A stretch of DNA of 10,419 nt from Gammaproteobacteria bacterium (GTDB lineage Bacteria > Pseudomonadota > Gammaproteobacteria > Pseudomonadales > Halomonadaceae). Location: the NCBI GenBank assembly GCA_023485185.1, contig JAMCZP010000136.1:790-11208 (forward strand), in the 5' to 3' direction. Under the pieces are notes generated by a model. The model was given only the letters and a program-made list of their open reading frames with translations, ran no database searches and was not told the DNA's origin. The position numbers and the translations under genes are program-made. Shown piece after piece: positions 1 through 6,816 of the stretch. How positions within the stretch are numbered: the stretch's first letter is position 1; each line of letters opens with the position of its first letter.

Positions 1-855
1 ATGCCCGACTCCAATGGCAACACTAGTGTTATTGATAAAGAGAGTGGTATTACTCCCGTGCTTGCCTGGGAGTGGCTGCTGGCTCTTCGCCACCAACGCC
101 GCTGCAGCGTGGCCATTGAGCTGCTGCCCAAAGGCAAGTGGCAAACGTCCGAGACGATTAGCGCTGAAGCGCGTGAACTGCTGGACTGCCTGACACCGCT
201 GGCCAGCCAGCCTCAATGGGTTGTCGCTCAGTTGGGACAGAGTCTTGATGGCCGCATTGCGACGGAGAGCGGCCACTCCCACTACATCAACGGTCATGAG
301 AGTTTGGTGCATCTGCATCGACTGCGAGCCCTGGTCGACGCAGTGGTGGTCGGTGCTGGCACTGCCAGTGCGGACAACCCGCAACTCACGGTGCGACATG
401 TGAGTGGCACTAACCCAACCCGAGTGGTGCTTGACCCACGGGGTCGCATTCCCAATGAATTGGCACTGCTGTGTTCGGGCACCGCCCCCACGCTGCACAT
501 TGTGGGGCCGGAGGTGACGCTGGCGGCGGCTGATCCCCATGTTCAGCGCTGTGTGCTGCCGCTGAATGCCAACGGTCAGTTCAGCCCTGCTGATGTCATT
601 TCTCTGCTGGCGGAAAAAGGCTTGCCCCGTGTGCTGGTTGAAGGTGGCGGCATTACGGTCTCTCAATTTATTGAAGCTAATACGATCGACAGGCTGCACC
701 TGTTGGTAGCCCCCCTGCTGATAGGCTCGGGCAGGCCAGGGCTGCAAATGACGCCCATTACTACCCTTGAGAGTGCGCTGCGCCCGACTACGCGTAACTT
801 CCGCTGCGGCGACGACACCCTGTTTGACATGCTGTTGAGGAGCACTGCCACCTGA
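1..855 (+). CDS. Stand-alone RibD C-terminal-type reductase (dihydrofolate reductase fold)
   Basis: The 284-residue protein matches the reductase half of riboflavin enzyme RibD, which uses NADPH to reduce the ribosyl side chain of a GTP-derived diaminopyrimidine to ribityl. Family motifs seen are SLDGRIA (81-87), the block from YINGHE to GAGTASADNP (95-127), VVLDPRGRIP (142-151), VLVEGGG (211-217) and APLLIGSGRPG (238-248). The deaminase half of RibD is absent: there is no HAE motif and no PCxHxGxTPPC. A 70-residue N-terminal stretch of unknown role (WEWLLALRHQRRC) replaces it. ATG is the first base of the window, so an upstream start or ribosome binding site cannot be judged. The gene converges on the flippase gene and uses no TTA, CTA or TCA codons, which keeps the opposite in-register frame open. 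The family is confident. The substrate is inferred and may belong to a pterin or pyrimidine pathway rather than housekeeping riboflavin synthesis. Confidence 0.88.
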   Translation: MPDSNGNTSVIDKESGITPVLAWEWLLALRHQRRCSVAIELLPKGKWQTSETISAEARELLDCLTPLASQPQWVVAQLGQSLDGRIATESGHSHYINGHESLVHLHRLRALVDAVVVGAGTASADNPQLTVRHVSGTNPTRVVLDPRGRIPNELALLCSGTAPTLHIVGPEVTLAAADPHVQRCVLPLNANGQFSPADVISLLAEKGLPRVLVEGGGITVSQFIEANTIDRLHLLVAPLLIGSGRPGLQMTPITTLESALRPTTRNFRCGDDTLFDMLLRSTAT

Positions 856-1812
856 AAGCTGAGCGGCGTGGCGACGGTTTAACGCCACCCAGATGCCTGG
901 CAGGCTCGCCAGAAGCACCAGCACCCCATAGGCCAGCGATACTGCCACCCCTTGAGCAGGCGGTAAGCCAACCAGCGCCCATACACCCGCAGCTGCACCT
1001 TCACGCAGCCCCCAACCCGCCACCGAAAAGGGAATCAGCATGGCCAGCAGCAGTACCGGGGTTAATGCGAGTACCTGTAACGCCGGTAACTCAACGCCAA
1101 TTGCCCTTGCGGCGCACACCATGACCAAGCCGTAACTGATAACAATGATCAGTGACGAGAGCAATTGGCGTGGCCACACGCCACGTTGCAGTAGGCCACG
1201 CTTTACGTCTCTGGCTAAGGCTTGGCACCAGCTTGGCAGTTGTCCAAGCAAAGCTCTCAAGCGTTGACGCAACAGCAGCCCACTGACGATTACTAGCGTG
1301 GCCCCTATGGCAGCACTCAAGCCAAGCGCGGTCACCAACTCCACACCCAAGGCGCTATGCCAAAGCGGCGAAAGTAGCAGCGCCGTTAAGGTTAGCAACC
1401 CCACGGCCACTTGCCCCGAGGCACGCTCAATAATCACCGCGCGCCAAGCACGGCCACGGGACTGCGCCTGAGTAGCATGTCGATGCGCTCGACCGGCATC
1501 CCCCAGTACGCCGCCAGGCAGTAGCTGATTGACTAGCAGCGCCAGATAATACTCCCGCAGGGCGTAAGCAAAGCGCAGCGGTACATCGATAAGCCCAGCC
1601 GTGAACTGCCAACGCCAGGCACAGAGCATAATTTGTAACGTACTAATGGCGAATGCCAAGGCCACCCAGGCAGCAGACAACCGCTGAACTTCAGCCAATA
1701 TCTCCTGAGGCTCCACCCATAGCGCTACCGCCGCGAGTAAGGCAGCGCTAACCACACCGCGGCGAAGCCACGGGCTGTTTAGGCGATTACGCCAATCCTC
1801 AGCAATTCCCAT
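856..1812 (-). CDS. Flippase-like integral membrane protein (LPG-synthase TM / UPF0104 family), 3' end unresolved
   Basis: Translating the minus strand from ATG at 1812 gives a clean hydrophobic protein with about eight membrane segments. It carries the family signatures NQLLPGGVLGDAGRA (residues 95-109), ERASGQ (129-134) and PFSVAGWGLREGA (261-273), and its conserved part ends near PGIWVALNRR (305-314). Family members (PF03706, AglD/YbhN-like) are usually about 300-330 residues and are linked to lipid or lipid-linked sugar translocation. The start is supported by GAGG at 1822-1825, 9 nt upstream, and by a gap of only 4 nt after the glycosyltransferase stop. No stop codon occurs in this frame anywhere between 1812 and base 1, so the gene formally runs off the window antisense to the RibD gene. 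The left coordinate given is where the RibD stop lies, not a seen stop. The substrate is unknown; context suggests a glycosylated or lipid-linked product of the cluster. Confidence 0.85.
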
Positions 1813-1816
1813 CGGC

Positions 1817-3781
1817 TTAAGCCTCTTTCCTGAGCGCGGAAAACGGGGGCACCGCAAATAGGTCACGGTGACCCACCCAAACGCCCAATTCACCCTTCGC
1901 CACTGCCTGCTGGCGCTGTTGTAGCCACAAGGCAATACGCGCAGAGGCGTCAGGGGCTTGCTCGGTGGCGGCTTCTGCCCAGCCTTCCAGCAGTGTCATC
2001 ATTAATGGCTGTAAGTCACGGTTACCGGCAGCGAGCTGCCAGGGAGTGACGGCTTGCTCGACGCGATAATTGGCCTTCTCCAAAGCCTCAACCAAAGCAT
2101 CGTGAGCCTGACCGCCCAATGCGTCGCCCAGCCCTTTATCGCGCTGCTGGTGAGCAATGAACATGGCAAGTAGCCAGTGATCTTCGTTATCTAGTACCGG
2201 CTCGCCCTGTGGATCGAGAAAGTGCCATCCGTCAGTCACGCTTAATGCGATTAACAGCCCCTGGTGCTGCCCAGCACAGCGCTTCACTAACACGTCAATC
2301 CACTGTTGAGAGACCAGATCCAATAGGGCCGAAGCGGTGATTAAATCCACATCGTCTAGTGGGATCTGTTCAAGCGCTTCAAGAGAGCCACAATGTGTTT
2401 TAACTACCACCGGTTGGCCCTGGGCATCACATAAATCCCTCCCCCTTTGCTCGGCTTGTTCCAGCAAAACAGGGTCATGATCAATTAGCTTCCAGCGCTG
2501 AGGGCCATCCAGATGCGGGGCAAGAAAACGCATATTGCTGCCCCGCCCGCAGCCAAGATCGGCCACTTGCGGTGTTTGCGTACGCGCGCTTAACCATTCA
2601 GAAGCCAACTGAGCAATAGGCTGGCTTCGCGATGCGAAATCAGCCTCCTCCCGCAGCGTCAGCCAATCTGCCGCAAACTGGCTACCAGCACGCAGAGGTA
2701 CGCTAGACTGGATTAAGTCAGGCTGGGCTGTTAATGCCGCTGCAAACGCAGCGCCGGCGGCCTGCCAGTCGCTTAGTTCATCGCGGGCTTTAGCAGCCCC
2801 TTGGCGCAGCTTGTGGCGTAATTCAGCGTCATGGCAGAAGCGACTCAAGGCCTCCTGAAGCGCCTCGCTATCGCCGGGTTCAACGCTTAACCCGGCACCA
2901 GCAGGCAAAGTGTCGCGCAGTGCACCGCCGGTTGTAGTAATCACCGGCAGGCCGTGGGCCAGGGCTTCGGTGATAACCATGCCGTAACCTTCATACCAGG
3001 AAGGTAGTACCAGCGCATGGGCGTTCCGATAGGCTGCTTCCAGCGTTGCGCTATCGCATTCACCTTGCAGAACCACTCGTTGCTGCAAGCCGTTGTGCTC
3101 AATCAACTGCGCTACCCGCTGAGTAAACTCAGGGTCACGCGCGGCGCCATAGCAGTCACAGTGCCAGTGATCCCCCGCCACTCCCGCTAGCGCTTTAACC
3201 AGAACGTCCTGGCCTTTGCGCGGCGTTAGCGTGGCTACACAGAGCAAGCGCAGCGCCTCACCAGCTTCAGCCGCAGGGCTAATGGGTGCTTGGGCAACGC
3301 CCGGCTCAACCACGGTAACATTAGCGTTGAGGGGTAAACCGTAATGGGCAGCCAGCTCCGGCAAACGTCGAGCGGTAAAGTGACTGGTGACAATAATGCG
3401 TGCTGCAGCGGCAAGCGCGCTGAGCTCGCTACGATGAAAGCGCTGCTGATCGACAGCGTCCAAGCCTAGCTCATCGCCTAGGGGATGATGTAGCAATGCC
3501 GTTATTTGCAGACGCTGCGCATGCTGAGCGACAACTGCTGGTAGCGCTCCCATGGCCAAGCCATCAATGACTACCGACGCACCTTCCGGTAACGCTTCTA
3601 GCGCCTCGGAAAGTGCCGCTGCCGACTCGGCATCCGCATCGGGAAACCTGCCGGCCAGCCCTATCACATCAATGTCCCAGCCCTGGTCACGCAGGGCCGA
3701 GACAATGTGCGCATCATAGAGATAGCCGCCGGTGCGCTGAGCGGGGTCACCGGCAACCAGCAGGGTGAAACGCTGGCTCAT
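1817..3781 (-). CDS. Fused GT4 glycosyltransferase and class I SAM methyltransferase
   Basis: The 654-residue protein has two domains. Residues about 1-355 form a GT-B glycosyltransferase of family GT4: an N-terminal GGYLYDAHIVSAL acceptor region, TPRKGQ (186-191) with the Arg-Lys pair that contacts the sugar-nucleotide phosphates, and EGYGMVITEALAHGLPVI (264-281) containing the E-x7-E motif (E264, E272). Residues about 370-654 form a Rossmann methyltransferase with motif I VADLGCGRGSN (407-416) and an acidic residue after beta-2 in LIDHDP (432-437). There is no signal peptide, so it is probably cytosolic or peripheral. Its ATG overlaps the stop of the upstream pterin-synthase-like gene in ATGA, implying translational coupling, and the flippase follows 4 nt after its stop. 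Donor sugar, acceptor and methylation site cannot be read from sequence; the cluster suggests a pterin-like or lipid-linked acceptor. Domain calls are confident, function is inferred. Confidence 0.92.
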   Translation of the reverse strand: MSQRFTLLVAGDPAQRTGGYLYDAHIVSALRDQGWDIDVIGLAGRFPDADAESAAALSEALEALPEGASVVIDGLAMGALPAVVAQHAQRLQITALLHHPLGDELGLDAVDQQRFHRSELSALAAAARIIVTSHFTARRLPELAAHYGLPLNANVTVVEPGVAQAPISPAAEAGEALRLLCVATLTPRKGQDVLVKALAGVAGDHWHCDCYGAARDPEFTQRVAQLIEHNGLQQRVVLQGECDSATLEAAYRNAHALVLPSWYEGYGMVITEALAHGLPVITTTGGALRDTLPAGAGLSVEPGDSEALQEALSRFCHDAELRHKLRQGAAKARDELSDWQAAGAAFAAALTAQPDLIQSSVPLRAGSQFAADWLTLREEADFASRSQPIAQLASEWLSARTQTPQVADLGCGRGSNMRFLAPHLDGPQRWKLIDHDPVLLEQAEQRGRDLCDAQGQPVVVKTHCGSLEALEQIPLDDVDLITASALLDLVSQQWIDVLVKRCAGQHQGLLIALSVTDGWHFLDPQGEPVLDNEDHWLLAMFIAHQQRDKGLGDALGGQAHDALVEALEKANYRVEQAVTPWQLAAGNRDLQPLMMTLLEGWAEAATEQAPDASARIALWLQQRQQAVAKGELGVWVGHRDLFAVPPFSALRKEA

Positions 3782-4176
3782 AGTGCGCCTTCATAGCTTG
3801 CCCAGGCCACATGGGATTCATGCAATTTAATCTCCATATGGGTAATGCCCTTGGCGGTGGTGCCCATTTTTCCTTCACCAATGGCGTTGGCAAGCTGGTC
3901 GAAAATCACCTTGGCCATAAACTCGGTGGTGGTGTTTTTGCCCTTAAACTCAGCCACTTCATCTAGATTCTGGAAGTTATAGCCTGACAGCACCGCCTTG
4001 ACCGTTTCACTGGCCAGGCCGATATCGATCACTAAGCCATCTTCATCTAGCTCTGGGCGCTGAAAGACAACATCGACAACATAAGTAGCCCCGTGGGTAC
4101 GCTGGGCAGGGCCAAAAATTTCGCCGTTAAAGCTGTGGGCAATCATAAAGTGGTCACGGACACATAAACGAAACAT
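3778..4176 (-). CDS. 6-pyruvoyl-tetrahydropterin synthase / QueD-like protein with altered active site
   Basis: This 132-residue protein has the length and fold signature of the PTPS/QueD family, which acts on 7,8-dihydroneopterin triphosphate. Conserved features are IAH (H14, zinc ligand), HG (H28, zinc ligand), VIDI (49-52), NLD (70-72), NTTTEF (81-86) and KLHESH with E120 at the pterin-anchoring glutamate position. Several key residues differ: the catalytic Cys four residues before the HGH motif is A24, HGH is HGA so the third zinc ligand is A30, and the LDH catalytic pair appears as YNF (66-68). It therefore may bind a pterin-like ring but is unlikely to perform the standard reaction. An AGGAG ribosome binding site lies 5 nt before the ATG. 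It sits 27 nt after the dehydrogenase gene and overlaps the glycosyltransferase start by 4 nt. The common annotation of 6-carboxytetrahydropterin synthase is probably wrong in detail. Confidence 0.9.
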   Translation of the reverse strand: MFRLCVRDHFMIAHSFNGEIFGPAQRTHGATYVVDVVFQRPELDEDGLVIDIGLASETVKAVLSGYNFQNLDEVAEFKGKNTTTEFMAKVIFDQLANAIGEGKMGTTAKGITHMEIKLHESHVAWASYEGAL

Positions 4177-4181
4177 AAAAA

Positions 4182-4186
4182 CTCCT
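4182..4186 (-). promoter_or_regulatory. Ribosome binding site of the PTPS-like gene
   Basis: The minus strand reads AGGAG 5 nt before the ATG at 4176. It lies in the 27-nt gap after the dehydrogenase stop, so the gene has its own initiation site inside the operon and the ATG choice is well supported. Confidence 0.75.
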
Positions 4187-4203
4187 GAAAAAATTAATTA
4201 AGG

Positions 4204-5223
4204 TTATTGGGCATAGCGCAGGCGGTGACAAAGCGCCACGCTGCCACGACCAAACAGCTTATTGGCAAGCATAGGTAACTGTTCAAAGTCACTTTCACCG
4301 CTAATCAGGGCATCTAATCGTTCATCTCCCAGTAAGCTCAGCGCTAAGCGAAGACGACGCTGGTAATCCCAGCGAGGGCGAAGCTTTGGCGGTAGTTGAC
4401 CCACTTGACTGGCTTTGAGTGTTAATCGTTGGGAGTGGAAAGCCCCGCCTAAAGGAATCGAGACATCGCCCTCGCCAAACCAACTCATTTCGATAATCCG
4501 CCCTTCGCTGCCGACTAATTCGAGGGCTTGGCGTAAGCCAGCCGATTGGCCGCTGGCGTGAATCACACAATCTTGGTCATGGGGGACTTGTTCGGGGGTG
4601 GCAAAGGCGATGCCTAACTGTTCGGCCAATTGGCGACGCTGTGGATTGATATCAACCAAATGCACGTCAACGCCGGGCACCTGGGCACACAGATAGGCGA
4701 CTAAAGCACCAACGACGCCAGCGCCCATCACGCAAATCCGCTCGCCCAACATCGGCTCGGCATCCCACACACCGTTAATGGCCGTTTCCATATTGGCGGC
4801 CAATACGGCGCGCTTAGCCGGTACATTGGCGGGCACTTCCAGCACCGCCGAAGCAGGCACAATGTAGTGATCTTGATGAGGAAACAGACAAAAAATGGTT
4901 TTGTTTAAGAGCGCATCTGGCCCTTGCTCAACGCAACCAACGCTACAGTAACCGTATTTGACCGGGGCGGGGAAATCACCCGACTGAAAGGGAGCCCGCA
5001 TGCGTGAAAACTCGCTTTCCGGCACGCGACCATTAAATACCAACGATTCAGTGCCGCGGCTGATGCCGCTGTACAAGGTGCGTACGTGCACTTCCCCCTG
5101 AGCGGGGCTAGCGAGCAGTTCACGCCGAAGCTCGCCATCTGCTGGGCCTGTTACCCAAAAGGCGGTGGCATGGCTTTTTTGGCCAACATAGCGATTGTTG
5201 CCAGTATCGTCAGGCACCGACAT
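4204..5223 (-). CDS. Medium-chain dehydrogenase/reductase without zinc ligands (BchC-like type)
   Basis: The 339-residue protein belongs to the medium-chain dehydrogenase/reductase superfamily. The N-terminal catalytic domain has YSGISRGTES (51-60), where Ser55 stands in place of the first catalytic-zinc cysteine, and KYGYCSVG (89-96), where zinc enzymes have GHE. No four-cysteine structural-zinc lobe is present. The Rossmann domain has GAGVVG (167-172) and an acid, D191, in HLVDINPQR at the end of beta-2, which favours NAD(H). The pattern resembles the branch containing bacteriochlorophyllide dehydrogenase BchC, but no photosynthesis genes are nearby, so the substrate is unknown. It is the first gene of the minus-strand operon, with AAGGA 6 nt before the ATG and a 358-nt divergent promoter region upstream. 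The usual automatic name, zinc-binding alcohol dehydrogenase, overstates what the residues support. Confidence 0.9.
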   Translation of the reverse strand: MSVPDDTGNNRYVGQKSHATAFWVTGPADGELRRELLASPAQGEVHVRTLYSGISRGTESLVFNGRVPESEFSRMRAPFQSGDFPAPVKYGYCSVGCVEQGPDALLNKTIFCLFPHQDHYIVPASAVLEVPANVPAKRAVLAANMETAINGVWDAEPMLGERICVMGAGVVGALVAYLCAQVPGVDVHLVDINPQRRQLAEQLGIAFATPEQVPHDQDCVIHASGQSAGLRQALELVGSEGRIIEMSWFGEGDVSIPLGGAFHSQRLTLKASQVGQLPPKLRPRWDYQRRLRLALSLLGDERLDALISGESDFEQLPMLANKLFGRGSVALCHRLRYAQ

Positions 5224-5581
5224 AAGCGTTCCTTTTCATTATGAGCTCAACTAAACCGAGCTTCATCTCATTCCATTGAAGGTAGTGTGGGGCCAAAGCG
5301 CTGCAAATTAACCATGCATTGCACTTAATGCGACTTGGTACTGTCACATACGTTATGGGCATATGCAGAACAGTCATTACTGGCTCACCATCTTTAGCGT
5401 AGCGGTTGAGAAGAAATTATTCGATCAACTATTTTAAACACTTGATACTTAGGACGCCGTCCAAATCGTTTATGATCTGTATTGGTCTATCACCCTACCT
5501 TCTTCTACAAGGATGGTACACATAAAAATTATTGCATCATTTATTTTAACCGCGGACAGCGCCGCCGCCTCGTGAGCTATC
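5224..5581. promoter_or_regulatory. Divergent intergenic region with probable promoters for both flanking genes
   Basis: This 358-nt AT-richer stretch separates two divergent genes of the cluster and must hold their promoters. Visible elements are AAGGA (5230-5234, minus, ribosome binding site of the dehydrogenase), a plus-strand promoter candidate TTGAGA (5406-5411), 18 nt, TATTTT (5430-5435), another -10-like TATGAT (5471-5476) with no well-spaced -35, short palindromes ATGCAT (5314-5319) and GCATATGC (5360-5367), and a small dyad GGAC-GCC-GTCC (5452-5462). A 20-codon ORF (5513-5575) precedes the plus-strand gene in its own frame. I see no tRNA, riboswitch or mobile element. Individual promoter calls are weak; the regulatory role of the whole stretch is inferred from gene orientation. 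Confidence 0.55.
5406..5435 (+). promoter_or_regulatory. Candidate sigma-70 promoter for the CDP-alcohol phosphatidyltransferase gene
   Basis: TTGAGA (5 of 6 bases of the -35 consensus) and TATTTT (4 of 6 of the -10 consensus) are separated by 18 nt. The transcript would carry a leader of about 140 nt before the ATG at 5582. This is a pattern match by eye only. Confidence 0.3.
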
Positions 5582-6301
5582 ATGCCGTTTTTTTCAAACA
5601 CCTCTTCCTACATGCTTCCAAAACGACTTAATACCGCTACAGAGCTTGTCGTTGGCGGCTTGATGCTCCTTGCAGTAGGAACAGGGTTGCCTCATTTAAT
5701 GGCTACGCCAGCCAATGGCTGGTTGGCTGTAGGCTTATACACGCTGGTATCGATGTTAGTCATGCTCTTTTGGCCCCACGGGTCCTTGGGCTGGGCAAAC
5801 CGAGTAACGTTGGCCCGGGCAGTGTTAGTGGCGCTGGTGGCAGGTGCGCTCGTTAACAATGTTTTTGCAGCGGCGATTTGGCAGTGGTTGGCCATTGCGG
5901 TGATCGCCCTGTTATTGGATGGCGTTGACGGGTGGATTGCCAGGCGCACAAAAAGCCACTCGCTGTTCGGCGCGCGCTTCGATATGGAACTGGATGCTCT
6001 GCTGATCTTGCTGCTATGTGCGGGATTACTGCGGCTGGAGTCTCTAGGTCTTTGGGTGCTGATGATTGGCGTCATGCGCTATCTGTTCGTAGCCGCTAGC
6101 TGGCAGTTCACATGGCTTTCTAAACCGCTTTACGAGAGTTTTCGGCGCAAGGCCGTTTGCGTCTGGCAGGTGGTGGCGCTGCTGTTAGCGTTAACGCCAC
6201 TCACTTCCCACCTTGCCGCCAGTCTGCTTGCTGCTAGCGCACTCATTTCCTTAACGTATTCGTTTGGTGCTGATGTGAAATGGTTATACCAGCGGCGGTG
6301 A
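5582..6301 (+). CDS. CDP-alcohol phosphatidyltransferase family membrane protein
   Basis: The 239-residue protein carries the complete family motif DxxDGxxAR-x8-GxxxDxxxD, with D113, D116, G117, A120-R121, G130, D134 and D138. The four aspartates bind the metal ions that position the CDP-alcohol. Hydrophobic segments on both sides (about 22-40, 47-64, 78-112, 138-152, 155-172 and 190-230) fit the usual six-helix inner-membrane enzyme. Such enzymes transfer a phosphatidyl or other phosphodiester-linked group from a CDP-activated donor to an alcohol; sequence alone does not give the alcohol. It diverges from the dehydrogenase-led operon across a shared regulatory region, suggesting it attaches a lipid to that pathway's product, which is inference. 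There is no clear ribosome binding site before ATG 5582, and ATG 5612 (residue 11) is an alternative start also without one. A housekeeping phospholipid role cannot be excluded. Confidence 0.88.
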   Translation: MPFFSNTSSYMLPKRLNTATELVVGGLMLLAVGTGLPHLMATPANGWLAVGLYTLVSMLVMLFWPHGSLGWANRVTLARAVLVALVAGALVNNVFAAAIWQWLAIAVIALLLDGVDGWIARRTKSHSLFGARFDMELDALLILLLCAGLLRLESLGLWVLMIGVMRYLFVAASWQFTWLSKPLYESFRRKAVCVWQVVALLLALTPLTSHLAASLLAASALISLTYSFGADVKWLYQRR

Positions 6302-6366
6302 AAACCGTTGGGATGGCGGCACTAACAATGAGCCAGTTATCTCCTATATCCGTTGCGCTATTAACG

Positions 6367-6404
6367 AAAAAAAACCAGCGTTCATAAAAGTGAACGCTGG
6401 TTTT
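6367..6404 (-). terminator. Strong intrinsic terminator, best in the minus direction
   Basis: A perfect inverted repeat of 14 bp (6371-6384 and 6391-6404) encloses a 6-nt loop TAAAAG. Read on the minus strand, the GC-rich stem CCAGCGTTCA/TGAACGCTGG is followed by eight T (6374-6367), a textbook terminator for the copper-protein gene ending at 6456. Read on the plus strand it has only four T after the stem, so it may also stop transcripts of the phosphatidyltransferase gene less efficiently. Confidence 0.9.
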
Positions 6405-6455
6405 GGTGGACCATTTTGATGAATCGATTAGCGTTTTAGGTGGTTTTAAGTGGCC

Positions 6456-6785
6456 TCAGGCCGCCATCGCAGCACACTCGTTAGCGCAACGGTGGCACGC
6501 TTTGGCGCACTCCTGGCAGTGACCCGCCTCATGCTTGGCACACTCATCTCCGCAGGCTTTGCAAATATCCGCACATAGCCGACAGAGCTCCTTGGCGTAT
6601 TCGCTCCCCTGGGCCATGAAGGAGGCTGCCAAGCGGCATATCTGCGCGCATTGACGATCCAAACGAATACACTCTGCCATCATTTTTACATCGTCTTCTT
6701 GCAAGCAGGCAGTGGCACAAGAATCACAGTAGATCGCGCAGATATTGCACGCTTCAATACACGACTTATATTTTTCAAACTCCAT
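6456..6785 (-). CDS. Cysteine-rich four-helix-bundle copper-binding protein (Csp3-like)
   Basis: From ATG 6785 the protein has 109 residues and 19 cysteines, at 9, 13, 16, 20, 23, 27, 39, 46, 50, 68, 71, 75, 78, 82, 90, 93, 97, 100 and 104, mostly as CxxC and CxxxC along predicted helices. This is the pattern of the bacterial copper-storage proteins, where cysteines line a four-helix bundle and bind many Cu(I) ions. There is no signal or Tat peptide, so it is probably the cytosolic Csp3 type. The start at 6785 is preferred over an in-frame ATG at 6839 because a perfect AAGGAGG (6794-6800) lies 8 nt before it and the shorter form fits the family length. It is monocistronic, followed by a strong terminator, and has an inverted repeat in the upstream region that may be an operator. 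Metal binding is inferred from the family. Confidence 0.9.
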   Translation of the reverse strand: MEFEKYKSCIEACNICAIYCDSCATACLQEDDVKMMAECIRLDRQCAQICRLAASFMAQGSEYAKELCRLCADICKACGDECAKHEAGHCQECAKACHRCANECAAMAA

Positions 6786-6793
6786 CTCTCTAC

Positions 6794-6800
6794 CCTCCTT
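6794..6800 (-). promoter_or_regulatory. Ribosome binding site that fixes the copper-protein start
   Basis: The minus strand reads AAGGAGG, a full match to the anti-Shine-Dalgarno sequence, 8 nt before ATG 6785. It lies inside the longer reading frame from ATG 6839, which therefore is probably untranslated leader. Confidence 0.85.
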
Positions 6801-6816
6801 GTCATATGACGAGAAT

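Noticed and set aside
788..982. 64-codon minus-strand frame across the RibD end
   Set aside because: It is out of frame with the flippase, whose conserved motifs occupy the same strand here; low-complexity translation.
5692..6075. 127-codon open frame on the minus strand inside the phosphatidyltransferase gene
   Set aside because: The plus frame has the complete CDP-alcohol phosphatidyltransferase motif, while the minus product shows no family features and no ribosome binding site.
6313..6387. Possible 24-codon ORF after the phosphatidyltransferase gene
   Set aside because: No ribosome binding site, and it runs into the terminator stem at 6371-6404.
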